A model generated the notes under the pieces. The model made no database searches. It had not been told where the DNA came from and saw only the letters and a list, made by a program, of their open reading frames with translations. Positions 45,632 through 53,591 of a stretch of DNA of 64,000 nucleotides are shown here, piece by piece. Source of the stretch: Aureimonas jatrophae (GTDB lineage: Bacteria > Pseudomonadota > Alphaproteobacteria > Rhizobiales > Rhizobiaceae). The stretch spans positions 683,262 through 747,261 of the forward strand of contig NZ_FNIT01000001.1 of assembly GCF_900104035.1 (NCBI RefSeq). Direction: 5' to 3'. The position numbers and the translations under genes are program-made. The stretch's first letter is position 1. Each line of letters starts with the position of its first letter.

Positions 45632-45922
45632 ATGACGGACGCGATTACACCCGCCCATTGCCGTGCCGCCCGCGCCCTCCTCGACTGGACGCTGAAGCGT
45701 TTGTCCGTCCGATCGGGGATTGCGAACGGCGCACTTCGGGACCTCGAGCGCGACCGCCCCGCCTTGTCAGCAGCCGCGCTAGGCACGCTGCGGACTACGT
45801 TCGAAACCGCCGGCGTCCAGTTCCAGCAAGCCAATGCCGACGGCGGGATCGGCGTCAGGCTTCGGGCGGAGCCGATCGAGCCACCAGTCCCCGCATCCAA
45901 TCACCGGAATGATCGTCGCTGA
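45632..45922 (+). CDS. XRE-like small DNA-binding protein, 96 aa
   Basis: The ATG is just after the porin terminator; the ribosome-binding site is weak. CRAARALLDWTLKRLSVRSG then IANGALRDLERDRPALS matches the short XRE-like domain common in alphaproteobacteria. The C-terminus overlaps a convergent gene by 68 bp. Confidence 0.6.
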   Translation: MTDAITPAHCRAARALLDWTLKRLSVRSGIANGALRDLERDRPALSAAALGTLRTTFETAGVQFQQANADGGIGVRLRAEPIEPPVPASNHRNDRR

Positions 45923-46124
45923 CCCGGTAGGTCAGCAGGCCCTCCGTCTCGCAAAGGCGCGCCGCCCGGCTCTCGGCCTCGGCATAGACTTCGACAGTCG
46001 GAACCGAGCCCTTGATCGGCGGTATGTAGACGAGTGCGTGCGGTTCCCCCGCTGGCCGCACGACCAGCACATCGGCGCAGGGCTCCGTCTGCGGATCCAC
46101 CTCGTACTCCGTCCGTTGCAGCAT
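45855..46124 (-). CDS. Hypothetical protein, 89 aa
   Basis: ATG 46124. The sequence (EPCADVLVVRPAGEPHALVY, PTVEVYAEAESRAARLCETE, GLLTYRVSDDHSGDWMRGLV) looks like a genuine small alpha/beta protein. Its 3' end overlaps the convergent XRE-like gene. No family recognised. Confidence 0.5.
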   Translation of the reverse strand: MLQRTEYEVDPQTEPCADVLVVRPAGEPHALVYIPPIKGSVPTVEVYAEAESRAARLCETEGLLTYRVSDDHSGDWMRGLVARSAPPEA

Positions 46125-46485
46125 AGCAGGCTTCCCGTCCCATTCCCGTCTTGGACAGGTTCAACGACGGGTCCGCGATACGAGCAAGACGTCCCACGAC
46201 AGGGCGCGGTTATGTCCCAGGCTCTGCTGATCGGTGACGGGTGACCGGGATCCGAACGCAGTCCATCCGCTATCGACCCTTCCCAAACGTTTGCGGTTAA
46301 AGAACGACCTCCCATAAGCGGGCACCCCGACAGGTGAACGGACACTGCTCTAGCTAGCCTCTCGCGTCGTTTCATTGCATTGAGTGGTCACGACCGGACT
46401 GGCATGAGCGCGGTGTCGGTGTCTGACTTTCCGGTACGCCAAAGGCAGGCCCGGCCGGGACTACGGAATTAGCGCTCGGCCGGGC
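46125..46485. other. Gene-free stretch, 361 bp
   Basis: No supported gene and no clear repeat or hairpin; presumably the upstream region of the 89-residue gene. Confidence 0.35.
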
Positions 46486-46863
46486 TCAAGGTCGGCTGTT
46501 CGGACTCCAACCGTCTCCATCTCCCAAACAAGCCAGAAGCCTTCGCAGCGATAACCGAACGTCCGTGTCCGGTATGCGCTCGATGGCTGACATGAGCCGC
46601 ATGATCTCGTCGTCGATCAAAGCCTCAGTGGCACGCCCGCTGTCAGCGTCCTGGAAGAAGACGATCAGCGGAACATCCAGGACTCTTGCGAGCCGGTAGA
46701 GCGTGGCAGCGCTCATGCGGCTGTCGCCCACCTCGTACTTCTGGATCTGCTGGTAACTCACACCAACCGCATGGCCGAGTTGCGCCATCGACAGGCCGCG
46801 CTCGCTTCGCCACTTGCGCAAGGTGCGCCCAAGGCGTTGGTCGATCGAGTCTGGATCGGACAA
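46486..46863 (-). CDS. XRE-family transcriptional regulator
   Basis: 125 residues, probably from TTG 46863. A standard helix-turn-helix occupies residues 8-65 (LRKWRSERGLSMAQLGHAVG, VSYQQIQKYEVGDSRMSAAT), followed by DVPLIVFFQDAD and a helical tail. This layout is frequent in Hyphomicrobiales regulators. Divergent from the MarR-like gene with about 96 bp between starts, so each may regulate the other. Confidence 0.82.
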   Translation of the reverse strand: MSDPDSIDQRLGRTLRKWRSERGLSMAQLGHAVGVSYQQIQKYEVGDSRMSAATLYRLARVLDVPLIVFFQDADSGRATEALIDDEIMRLMSAIERIPDTDVRLSLRRLLACLGDGDGWSPNSRP

Positions 46864-46959
46864 TTCGATGGCGCTCCAGCGGAAACACCTCTACTGTTAG
46901 GTGGCCAACCTTTAGTTCGGCCAGCTTACGGCCTCTTCTAAACGCCAGCTCTGTGCCGG

Positions 46960-47418
46960 ATGCCGATAGACCCGATCGTTCCGGACCCTGCAGCGGACGA
47001 ACTGCTGGCGCCGCTCTTGTCCATCATGCGGAGCTTGCGAGCGTTGCACGGCTTGAAGCTAGCCGAGATCGGGCTTCGGGTCGGGCAGGACGACGTTCTT
47101 CTCGCTCTACCGCAAGGCGGGACCATCTCGGTTGGTCAGTTAGCCTTTGTCGTCTCGGTTCGCCCGTCCACCATATCGAAGATGCTGGGGAATCTGGAGC
47201 GTGACGGCTTCGTTGGGCGCGAGGCTCATGCGTCTGACGCGCGCAAGTCGACGGTGCGCATTCTGCCGAAGGGGATCGAGATCCGAGCGAAGGCGCAAGA
47301 CATTCGGAGTGCTTTGAATGCCGAGCTGCTGCTGAAGGTCGAGAACGCTGCCGTCTTGAGCCTATTGCTGAACCTTGACCAGGCGGTGAGCCAGAAGCTG
47401 AGCCGTGTTCGGGTCTGA
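46960..47418 (+). CDS. MarR-family transcriptional regulator
   Basis: 152 residues from ATG 46960. Winged-helix core (about 45-115): GGTISVGQLAFVVSVRPSTI then SKMLGNLERDGFVGREAHAS and DARKSTVRILPKG, the MarR beta-wing signature. Ligand and targets unknown. Ends 10 bp from the convergent DUF6894 gene. Confidence 0.8.
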   Translation: MPIDPIVPDPAADELLAPLLSIMRSLRALHGLKLAEIGLRVGQDDVLLALPQGGTISVGQLAFVVSVRPSTISKMLGNLERDGFVGREAHASDARKSTVRILPKGIEIRAKAQDIRSALNAELLLKVENAAVLSLLLNLDQAVSQKLSRVRV

Positions 47419-47428
47419 CTGCTCGAGG

Positions 47429-47659
47429 CTACCACACGATCCCGTCGCGGAACGGCAGGCGAAACAGAATGTGTCCGGTTTCGTCCTCGACCAGCATGAT
47501 GCGTCCGTCGAGTGGCTCCCCCTTCCGCACGGCCTCCGCCAGGAGATCGCGAACGGATTGGATGGCTTCTGTCATGACGGCTTCCAACGAGACGAACTCG
47601 GCCCCGGTGGGATCGCGAATGATGTCCCCGCCATCGAGGATATGCAGGTAGCAACGCAT
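47429..47659 (-). CDS. DUF6894 protein, 76 aa
   Basis: ATG 47659 chosen over an in-frame start at 47692, because MRCYLHILDGGDIIRDPTGA is the usual start of the family. The domain continues ...GRIMLVEDETGHILFRLPF. These short proteins are common in Methylobacterium, Bradyrhizobium and relatives and have no known role. Confidence 0.7.
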   Translation of the reverse strand: MRCYLHILDGGDIIRDPTGAEFVSLEAVMTEAIQSVRDLLAEAVRKGEPLDGRIMLVEDETGHILFRLPFRDGIVW

Positions 47660-47778
47660 CGGCGGACCTTTGTTGTGAGACCAGGTCGACACATGCGAAC
47701 GCGCTCGACGCTACAAGAGCCCGGGACGCCTGCGGTCTGGTTGACCATTCCGGCGCACCCGAACGGAGTTCGATAGAA

Positions 47779-47970
47779 TTAGTCCCGTAGGGCTAGAGGC
47801 TCCACGCTTTTGCGCCCTTCGCTGAAGCCATCCATCCAGGCTCGGTGACGCTGCTCGTCCCGTGGTGTGAACGGACACTGGCCAGCGTGCGAGACGAGAT
47901 CTGCTCCAAGCTTGGCCCCGGCCTCCCGGACCGCCCGTAGCTCCGCGTCAGTCAGTTCGGCGGTCTGCAT
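47779..47970 (-). CDS. Small protein resembling ribosome modulation factor, 63 aa
   Basis: ATG 47970 has GGAGAC upstream. MQTAELTDAELRAVREAGAK then CPFTPRDEQRHRAWMDGFSE and GRKSV; the aromatic/Gly/Arg pattern near the end resembles Rmf-like proteins, but similarity is short and the assignment tentative. Confidence 0.45.
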   Translation of the reverse strand: MQTAELTDAELRAVREAGAKLGADLVSHAGQCPFTPRDEQRHRAWMDGFSEGRKSVEPLALRD

Positions 47971-48109
47971 GGGTTGTCTCCTCACCACGCAGCCTGCGCG
48001 GTCCCGTGTGACTAATCCAGTGCTCGGAGATGCGTTGCCAGCCTTATCATTGGGCGGCTGAGAAATGTCGCATGAGGCTGTGCGCCGGGTCCTTGCCGGA
48101 CCGGTGCTA

Positions 48110-49195
48110 CTAAGCCGCAAGCTTCGACCGAGCCTTTCGGGCGTACATGCGCTCATCCGCCCGCCTTGCGATCTCGTCGATCGTATCGGTCGCACAGATA
48201 GCGGTCGTACCAACGCTTGCCCCGATGCGAGCTATACCCCTCGGAACCGTGATGGGTTCGACTACGGATAGGGCGATCTGTTCAGCGACCCGACGGGCAT
48301 GCGCGCGATCCCCAATCAGAAGCACCACGAACTCGTCGCCGCCAACACGGGACACAAAAGCGTCCGACCCGGCAACACGTTGGATCCGCTCGGCAACCGT
48401 CCGCAGCACCGTGTCGCCCGCTGCGTGGCCGAGCGTATCGTTGACCGTCTTGAACCGATCCAGATCAATTCCCAGCCAGTGTAGATTGGGGAACGCTTCC
48501 GCGATGGACTGTCGAACCACGTCCTCAAGGTGTCGTCGGTTCGACAGTCCTGTGAGCACGTCCGTCGATGCGAGAAGATCGACCCGGCGTCGATCCAGGA
48601 GAGCTTGAACAGTCGCCGCATACTGCAGTCGCACGTGTTGCACGACGGAGATCAGTGCGATCAGCATCGACAATCCCATCCAGGCATGGATGGCCGTGCC
48701 GGATGCGATCAAAGTGCTTGCGGAAACGAGCGCCGGAATAGCGACCTGGACACTGCCAATGCCTGGGCGCAACGCGACGTAGGGGATCGCGCCGTAGGCC
48801 AGTGCAATCGATGTCGCAAGCGCCCAGCCGGCGAGCCAGGGATCGCCATCAACGATCGTGTCCGCCGTCAGCGCCGCGAACGCTACGGACAAACTGATGC
48901 CACCGGTCGCATAGGCCGCTTGCCAACGCAGCTGCTTCGAGCGCGACTGCGTTAGCGAGCCTCGCCTGACGTAGGCTTCTGCGACGGCCACGCGGATGGC
49001 ACAGGCGATCCAGACTAGAACCGCAAGCACCGTTGCGTGCAGACCGTGTTCCAGAGATATCGAGTAGAGGGTGATCGGAACGGTCGAGAGTATCAGCCAA
49101 CGAACGCCGATCCGGGATCGGAACATCCGCTCCGTCAACTCCGCGACGATGTCGTCGGGAAGCTCCCGATATGCCGGAATGCCAATCGCAGCCAT
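48110..49195 (-). CDS. Membrane diguanylate cyclase (GGDEF)
   Basis: 361 residues from ATG 49195. The N-terminal half has about five to six membrane helices (about residues 30-175), a MASE-like sensor. The GGDEF domain (about 195-355) has LASTDVLTGLSNRRHLEDVV, DLDRFKTVNDTLGHAAGD and GGDEF near 289, all intact; RxxD is absent (AGSD in that place). It should synthesise c-di-GMP in response to a membrane signal. Confidence 0.9.
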   Translation of the reverse strand: MAAIGIPAYRELPDDIVAELTERMFRSRIGVRWLILSTVPITLYSISLEHGLHATVLAVLVWIACAIRVAVAEAYVRRGSLTQSRSKQLRWQAAYATGGISLSVAFAALTADTIVDGDPWLAGWALATSIALAYGAIPYVALRPGIGSVQVAIPALVSASTLIASGTAIHAWMGLSMLIALISVVQHVRLQYAATVQALLDRRRVDLLASTDVLTGLSNRRHLEDVVRQSIAEAFPNLHWLGIDLDRFKTVNDTLGHAAGDTVLRTVAERIQRVAGSDAFVSRVGGDEFVVLLIGDRAHARRVAEQIALSVVEPITVPRGIARIGASVGTTAICATDTIDEIARRADERMYARKARSKLAA

Positions 49196-49254
49196 GCCGA
49201 CACAATCTCCCCGCGCCCACGGGGACACTACGTAGACCGCATTAAACGAAGGTT

Positions 49255-49491
49255 TCAGGCATCAGGACTCTGCGCCGTTTCGTCTCCATTCGAGCGGATC
49301 AACGTTGAGCAAAAGACCGCTCCGAACGCGACTTTCTCGAAACAACTCCGGTCAGTTGCTTTCCGGTTCTGAACATCGGCTTGGAAGCGAGCCTTCCAAC
49401 GGTCAACGACCACATTGATCGTATCGTGCAAGAAAACGTTATGTCGCCAGGTTTTGCGCTGTTTCTGATCGTCCAGCTGCAGCTCCGTCAT
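49255..49491 (-). CDS. Hypothetical protein, 78 aa
   Basis: Possible start ATG 49491 (MTELQLDDQKQRKTWRHNVF), or GTG 49527. The middle, FLHDTINVVVDRWKARFQAD, looks protein-like. No family and no clear ribosome-binding site. Confidence 0.3.
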   Translation of the reverse strand: MTELQLDDQKQRKTWRHNVFLHDTINVVVDRWKARFQADVQNRKATDRSCFEKVAFGAVFCSTLIRSNGDETAQSPDA

Positions 49492-49577
49492 CGGCTGCCT
49501 GAGAGCAGCCGAGACTGAACTGTCCACCTTTGAGCTCCATAGTGATCGCTGGACAGGAACACGACGAGCTCACCGCG

Positions 49578-51356
49578 TCAGGCGCTCAAGCGCTCAAAAC
49601 CCTCATTCGCCAAGTGGAGTTCAAGCCCCTGATCGCAGCCTGCAAACGGACGAGGGGCAGCCGAAAGGCTGCGGACGTCACGGCGCGCCAAGGCGAACCG
49701 CTCCGCTTGTTGTTGCATGGCGTAAACCGGACGGTCGGGCGTCATTGCACCAGGCATCGCGGCACGGGACTGCGAGGACAAGACGACGGCCGCTCCGGCA
49801 GCCTCTTCCAAGGTGAAGAAGCCGGCCCGCTCGTTCAGCCGCGTTGCCTCCTCCGATAGCTGGCCTGATGTCGCCGCCATCTCGTTCGCCGCCCCGGCGT
49901 TGGATTGCGTCACCTGATCCAGTTGCTGGATAGCCTGGTTGATCTGCTCTATGCCGACCGACTGCTCGCGGCAGGCCGCGGAAATCTCGGAGACAAGTTC
50001 CGCCGTGCGGTTGATGTCGGGAACCAACGCGTCCAGCATTCGGCCTGCCTCCTCCGAGGTCTGGAGCGTCTGGCTCGAAAGCTGGCCAATCTCGCTGGCC
50101 GCAGCCTGGCTGCGCTCGGCAAGCTTGCGAACCTCGGACGCGACGACGGCAAATCCCTTCCCGTGGACCCCGGCACGGGCTGCTTCGATCGCTGCATTGA
50201 GGGCAAGAAGGTCGGTTTGCCGGGCGATCTCCTGGATCACCTGGATCCGCTCTGCGATCGTACGCATCGCTTCGACGGACGCGGTCACCGCGATGCCCGT
50301 CTTCTGGGCGCTCGTTGCGGCCTGCGTTGCGATGGTTTCAGTCTGGCCCGCGTTGTCGGCGTTCTGGCGAACGTTCGCGGTCATCTCTTCGATCGCAGCC
50401 GACGCCTCTTCGCTGGCGGCTGCCTGCTCGGTGGAGCCGGATGACAGCTGATCGGCGGTAGCGGCCGACTGCGTTGAGCCCGAGGCGACCTGAGCGGCCG
50501 ATGCACGGACGTCGCCGACGATTTCGTTCAGGTGCAGGCGCATCTGGCAGAGCTTCGTCAGAAGGTCGCCGATCTCATCGCGGCGTGCGTGAACGATGCG
50601 ATGCGAGATGTCTCCAGATCCAATACGGGCAACGTTCTCCTCAACCACCGACAAGCCGCGAAGGACTGATCGGGCTAGCAACCACGCGGTTAGCGCGCCA
50701 ATCAAGAACGCAGCCACCACAAGGGCGATCAGAAGCGTACGGGTCCAACTGTAGGTCGCAGCAGCCTCGGCAAGAAAGTCGGCGGCACGACCCTGCGCCC
50801 GGTCATGAAGCTGCGCCAACCGATCCGTGGCTTTGGTCGCTGCCGGGATCTGCTGATCGTTGATAAAGGCCAGCGCCTGCGCGCCCCAGTTGGCGGCACC
50901 CTCGTCAACTTGCGTTTGGTCCGGGACATCACGTCCCATCACGACCTTGGCCTTGCCGGCCAACTCGAAGGCTTGGTCGGTGATGACCTTTGTCGTCTGC
51001 AGCAAAGGCGTAAGGTCCGCCACCTCCGCCTTGCCGCTCGCGCTTTGCACCGCCGCTAAGTAGCGCTGCACCTGACGGTCGATATCGCTCCAGGCCTCAT
51101 CGTAGCCTTGGCGGATAGGCGCCAGTTCGGCGGGGGAGGTCGCAAACATCGCCCGCAGGATGGAGCGCCGTGCGACCTGCAGTTCGGCCTGCATGATCTC
51201 GACCGACTGCACCTGTTGGAATGGCCGCGCGGCGAAGTCACTCAAGACGTCGTTGGTGGACTGAAGGCTGCGAATGCCGAACCCGCCCGCAGCGGCTGAC
51301 AAAAGGAGGACGGCACCGAAGCTGAGGGCCAGCTTCGCCTTGATGGTGAAACGCAT
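49578..51356 (-). CDS. Methyl-accepting chemotaxis protein
   Basis: 592 residues. Membrane helices near 8-28 and 190-212 enclose a helical-bundle ligand domain of about 160 residues. HAMP follows ([20 protein letters not shown]), then the signalling domain with the hairpin tip [21 protein letters not shown] and then [16 protein letters not shown]. No CheR-docking pentapeptide at the C-terminus. No che genes are nearby, so it feeds an array encoded elsewhere. Confidence 0.93.
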   Translation of the reverse strand: MRFTIKAKLALSFGAVLLLSAAAGGFGIRSLQSTNDVLSDFAARPFQQVQSVEIMQAELQVARRSILRAMFATSPAELAPIRQGYDEAWSDIDRQVQRYLAAVQSASGKAEVADLTPLLQTTKVITDQAFELAGKAKVVMGRDVPDQTQVDEGAANWGAQALAFINDQQIPAATKATDRLAQLHDRAQGRAADFLAEAAATYSWTRTLLIALVVAAFLIGALTAWLLARSVLRGLSVVEENVARIGSGDISHRIVHARRDEIGDLLTKLCQMRLHLNEIVGDVRASAAQVASGSTQSAATADQLSSGSTEQAAASEEASAAIEEMTANVRQNADNAGQTETIATQAATSAQKTGIAVTASVEAMRTIAERIQVIQEIARQTDLLALNAAIEAARAGVHGKGFAVVASEVRKLAERSQAAASEIGQLSSQTLQTSEEAGRMLDALVPDINRTAELVSEISAACREQSVGIEQINQAIQQLDQVTQSNAGAANEMAATSGQLSEEATRLNERAGFFTLEEAAGAAVVLSSQSRAAMPGAMTPDRPVYAMQQQAERFALARRDVRSLSAAPRPFAGCDQGLELHLANEGFERLSA

Positions 51357-51644
51357 GGGAGGAGATCCAGAACGCGATGAGTTGGACGCGTTATGGCGTA
51401 GCTGAGGACACTGTGACCGCCTTCGCTACGTACTCCCCCTTAGACTTCTCAACCATCCATAACAGATCGTATCCGATTAGTTCGCCCGATAATAATTACC
51501 GGTTGTAAGAACTACGCGTCGCGATAGCGCCGGACGTTTCCACCCTCTCAGCGAAGCGGGTTTCAGTTGGCGAACATACGGCTGATATGTAGGCGGGCTT
51601 CTCTACGTCCTAACATCGCGACGTAGGGCAGACCTTTCCAAAGA

Positions 51645-53369
51645 TCAGGCAGCCTGAGTGCCTGTTGCGCTTCTTGAGACAGGGGCAATACCAACTGTGC
51701 CTCGTTCTGTTCTGGCGGCTCGCCAGTGCGCGTCCGGCTGCGGTCGCCCGAGCAGGAAGCCCTGCAGATGGTCGCAGTTCTGCCGTTGCAGTTCCATCAG
51801 CTGCTCCGCGGTCTCGACCCCTTCCGCCGTGGTCGAAAGTCCATACGCCTCGCATAACGTGATGACCGAGCGAATGACGCTGGTGGATCGCTTCGTGTCG
51901 TTGATGCCGGAGACGAAGCTGCGATCGATCTTGATGCGGGTGAGGGGCAGCTCCTTCACCATGCGCAACGACGAGAAGCCTGTCCCGAAGTCATCGAGCG
52001 CAATGCCCACGCCAAGAGCGCGCAGTTCGGACAAGATCTCGTTGGCGAGGCTGGGATCTGACAGGACCGCGGTCTCGGTGACTTCCAGTTCCAACCGATG
52101 CGCGGGCAATCGCGTCGCCACCAATGTCGCTTTGACGACTTCGATAAAGCTGCGATCGCGCAGCTGCATAGCCGACACGTTGACGGCGACAACGAGATCG
52201 TTGGGCCATGCGCACGCATCGCGGCAGGCTGTCCGCAGGACCCAGGCGCCTAGCTCCGGCATGAGACCGAGTTCTTCGGCCAGCGGAATGAAGTGAGCCG
52301 GTGATATCGGCTTGCCGGTCTGGTCCTGCCAGCGCAGCAAAGCCTCGTATCCGACGACGTCCAAAGTGCGAGCGTCGACCACCGGCTGGTAGTGGACCTC
52401 GAAGTCATGCAGCTTCAGCGCTTGCCGCAGCTTCAGCTCCATCACCCCGCGCGAGAGCGCTTGAGCGTTCATGCTGTCGTCGAAGATCTCGTGGCGCCCG
52501 CGTCCGTTCTGTTTGGCGGCATAGAGAGCAAGATCGGCGTTCCGTAGGAGTTCCGCGGCCTCGCAGCCGTGCGTCGGTGCATGCGCCACGCCAACGCTCG
52601 CCCCAACCACGACGATGGCGTTGCGAACGGAGATGGGTTCGCGCAACGTCTCGGTGATGCGGTTGCTGAGTTCTGTCGCTTCATCGACACTCGGCGATCC
52701 GAACTGAAGAACGGCGAACTCGTCTCCGCCCAGGCGAGCGACGATGCTTCGGGGCGGCACAACGGCTTTCAAGCGCTGGCCGATCGTTCGTAGAACCTGA
52801 TCGCCGACGGCATGGCCGAACGAGTCGTTGACGGGTTTGAAGCGGTCGAGATCGATGTAGTGGACCGCGAGCTGTGCGCCGTAGAAGAGTTGAGGTGCTT
52901 CCTCTTCGAGGTGCTCTAGGAACTTTGAGCGGTTGAAGAGACCTGTCAGGGCATCGTGCCCCGCCTGATGGGCAAGCTGAAGCTCCGTCTCGCGCTGAGC
53001 GGTCATGTCGCGCGTAATCTTCGTAAAGCCGAGAAGGCTACCACACTCGTCGTAGATCGCGTCGATCACGACATGTGCCCAGAACTGGGTTCCATCCTTG
53101 CGCAGTCGCCAACCCTCGTCGGCGAACCGACCATGGTCTCGAGCGTACTGCAGGTTGAGTTCAGGGATGGAACGAGCCCGCTCTTTATCCGAGTAGAACT
53201 CAGCAAAGCTGCGGCCAACGATCTCGTGAGCTTCGTAACCCTTGGCGAGGCGAGCGCCGGCGTTCCAGCTTCGAACGATGCCGTCAGGATCCAGCATGTA
53301 GATCGCATAGTCGGTCACGGCTTCGACCATGAGGCGATACATGTAATCGCTGATGGCTGGGTTCGTCAC
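51645..53369 (-). CDS. PAS-GGDEF-EAL c-di-GMP turnover protein
   Basis: 574 residues from GTG 53369, chosen because CGGAGG lies six bases upstream; ATG 53393 has no such site. A PAS/PAC domain (about 15-135) is followed by GGDEF (about 145-305; LGGDEF intact) and EAL (about 320-560; YEALLRW, ELEVTET, LDDFGTGFSSL, KIDRSF all present). Both catalytic sites look functional. No membrane helix. It lies downstream of the phytochrome gene, same strand, 222 bp away. Confidence 0.9.
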   Translation of the reverse strand: MTNPAISDYMYRLMVEAVTDYAIYMLDPDGIVRSWNAGARLAKGYEAHEIVGRSFAEFYSDKERARSIPELNLQYARDHGRFADEGWRLRKDGTQFWAHVVIDAIYDECGSLLGFTKITRDMTAQRETELQLAHQAGHDALTGLFNRSKFLEHLEEEAPQLFYGAQLAVHYIDLDRFKPVNDSFGHAVGDQVLRTIGQRLKAVVPPRSIVARLGGDEFAVLQFGSPSVDEATELSNRITETLREPISVRNAIVVVGASVGVAHAPTHGCEAAELLRNADLALYAAKQNGRGRHEIFDDSMNAQALSRGVMELKLRQALKLHDFEVHYQPVVDARTLDVVGYEALLRWQDQTGKPISPAHFIPLAEELGLMPELGAWVLRTACRDACAWPNDLVVAVNVSAMQLRDRSFIEVVKATLVATRLPAHRLELEVTETAVLSDPSLANEILSELRALGVGIALDDFGTGFSSLRMVKELPLTRIKIDRSFVSGINDTKRSTSVIRSVITLCEAYGLSTTAEGVETAEQLMELQRQNCDHLQGFLLGRPQPDAHWRAARTERGTVGIAPVSRSATGTQAA

Positions 53370-53449
53370 GGTCTGCCTCCGGTTCGATACCATGGCTAGC
53401 ACGCGTTCGTGACCGGTCGGTTTATATGGCTTGTCTCATACTCTCCCGA

Positions 53450-53486
53450 GCTGGGAGCTATTTGTCCGGGCTGGGAGCTATTTGTC
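53450..53486. repeat. 17-bp direct repeat, 20-bp period
   Basis: GCTGGGAGCTATTTGTC occurs at 53450-53466 and 53470-53486, separated by CGG. It lies 80-117 bp upstream of the GTG of the PAS-GGDEF-EAL gene. Two-turn spacing would suit a dimeric regulator, or it is a simple duplication. Confidence 0.7.
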
Positions 53487-53591
53487 GCTGACGACATAGC
53501 GCGGTTGACGGCAACGCGACACGTCTTCGAAGGCCTTTGGTCCTGTCTGGGTGACCAGCTTTTTATTGCGGTCCACGCCCACTGTCGCTGG

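Noticed and set aside
49530-49859. Plus-strand ORF of 109 codons over the 3' end of the chemoreceptor
   Set aside because: Overlaps the real MCP C-terminus and has no family features.
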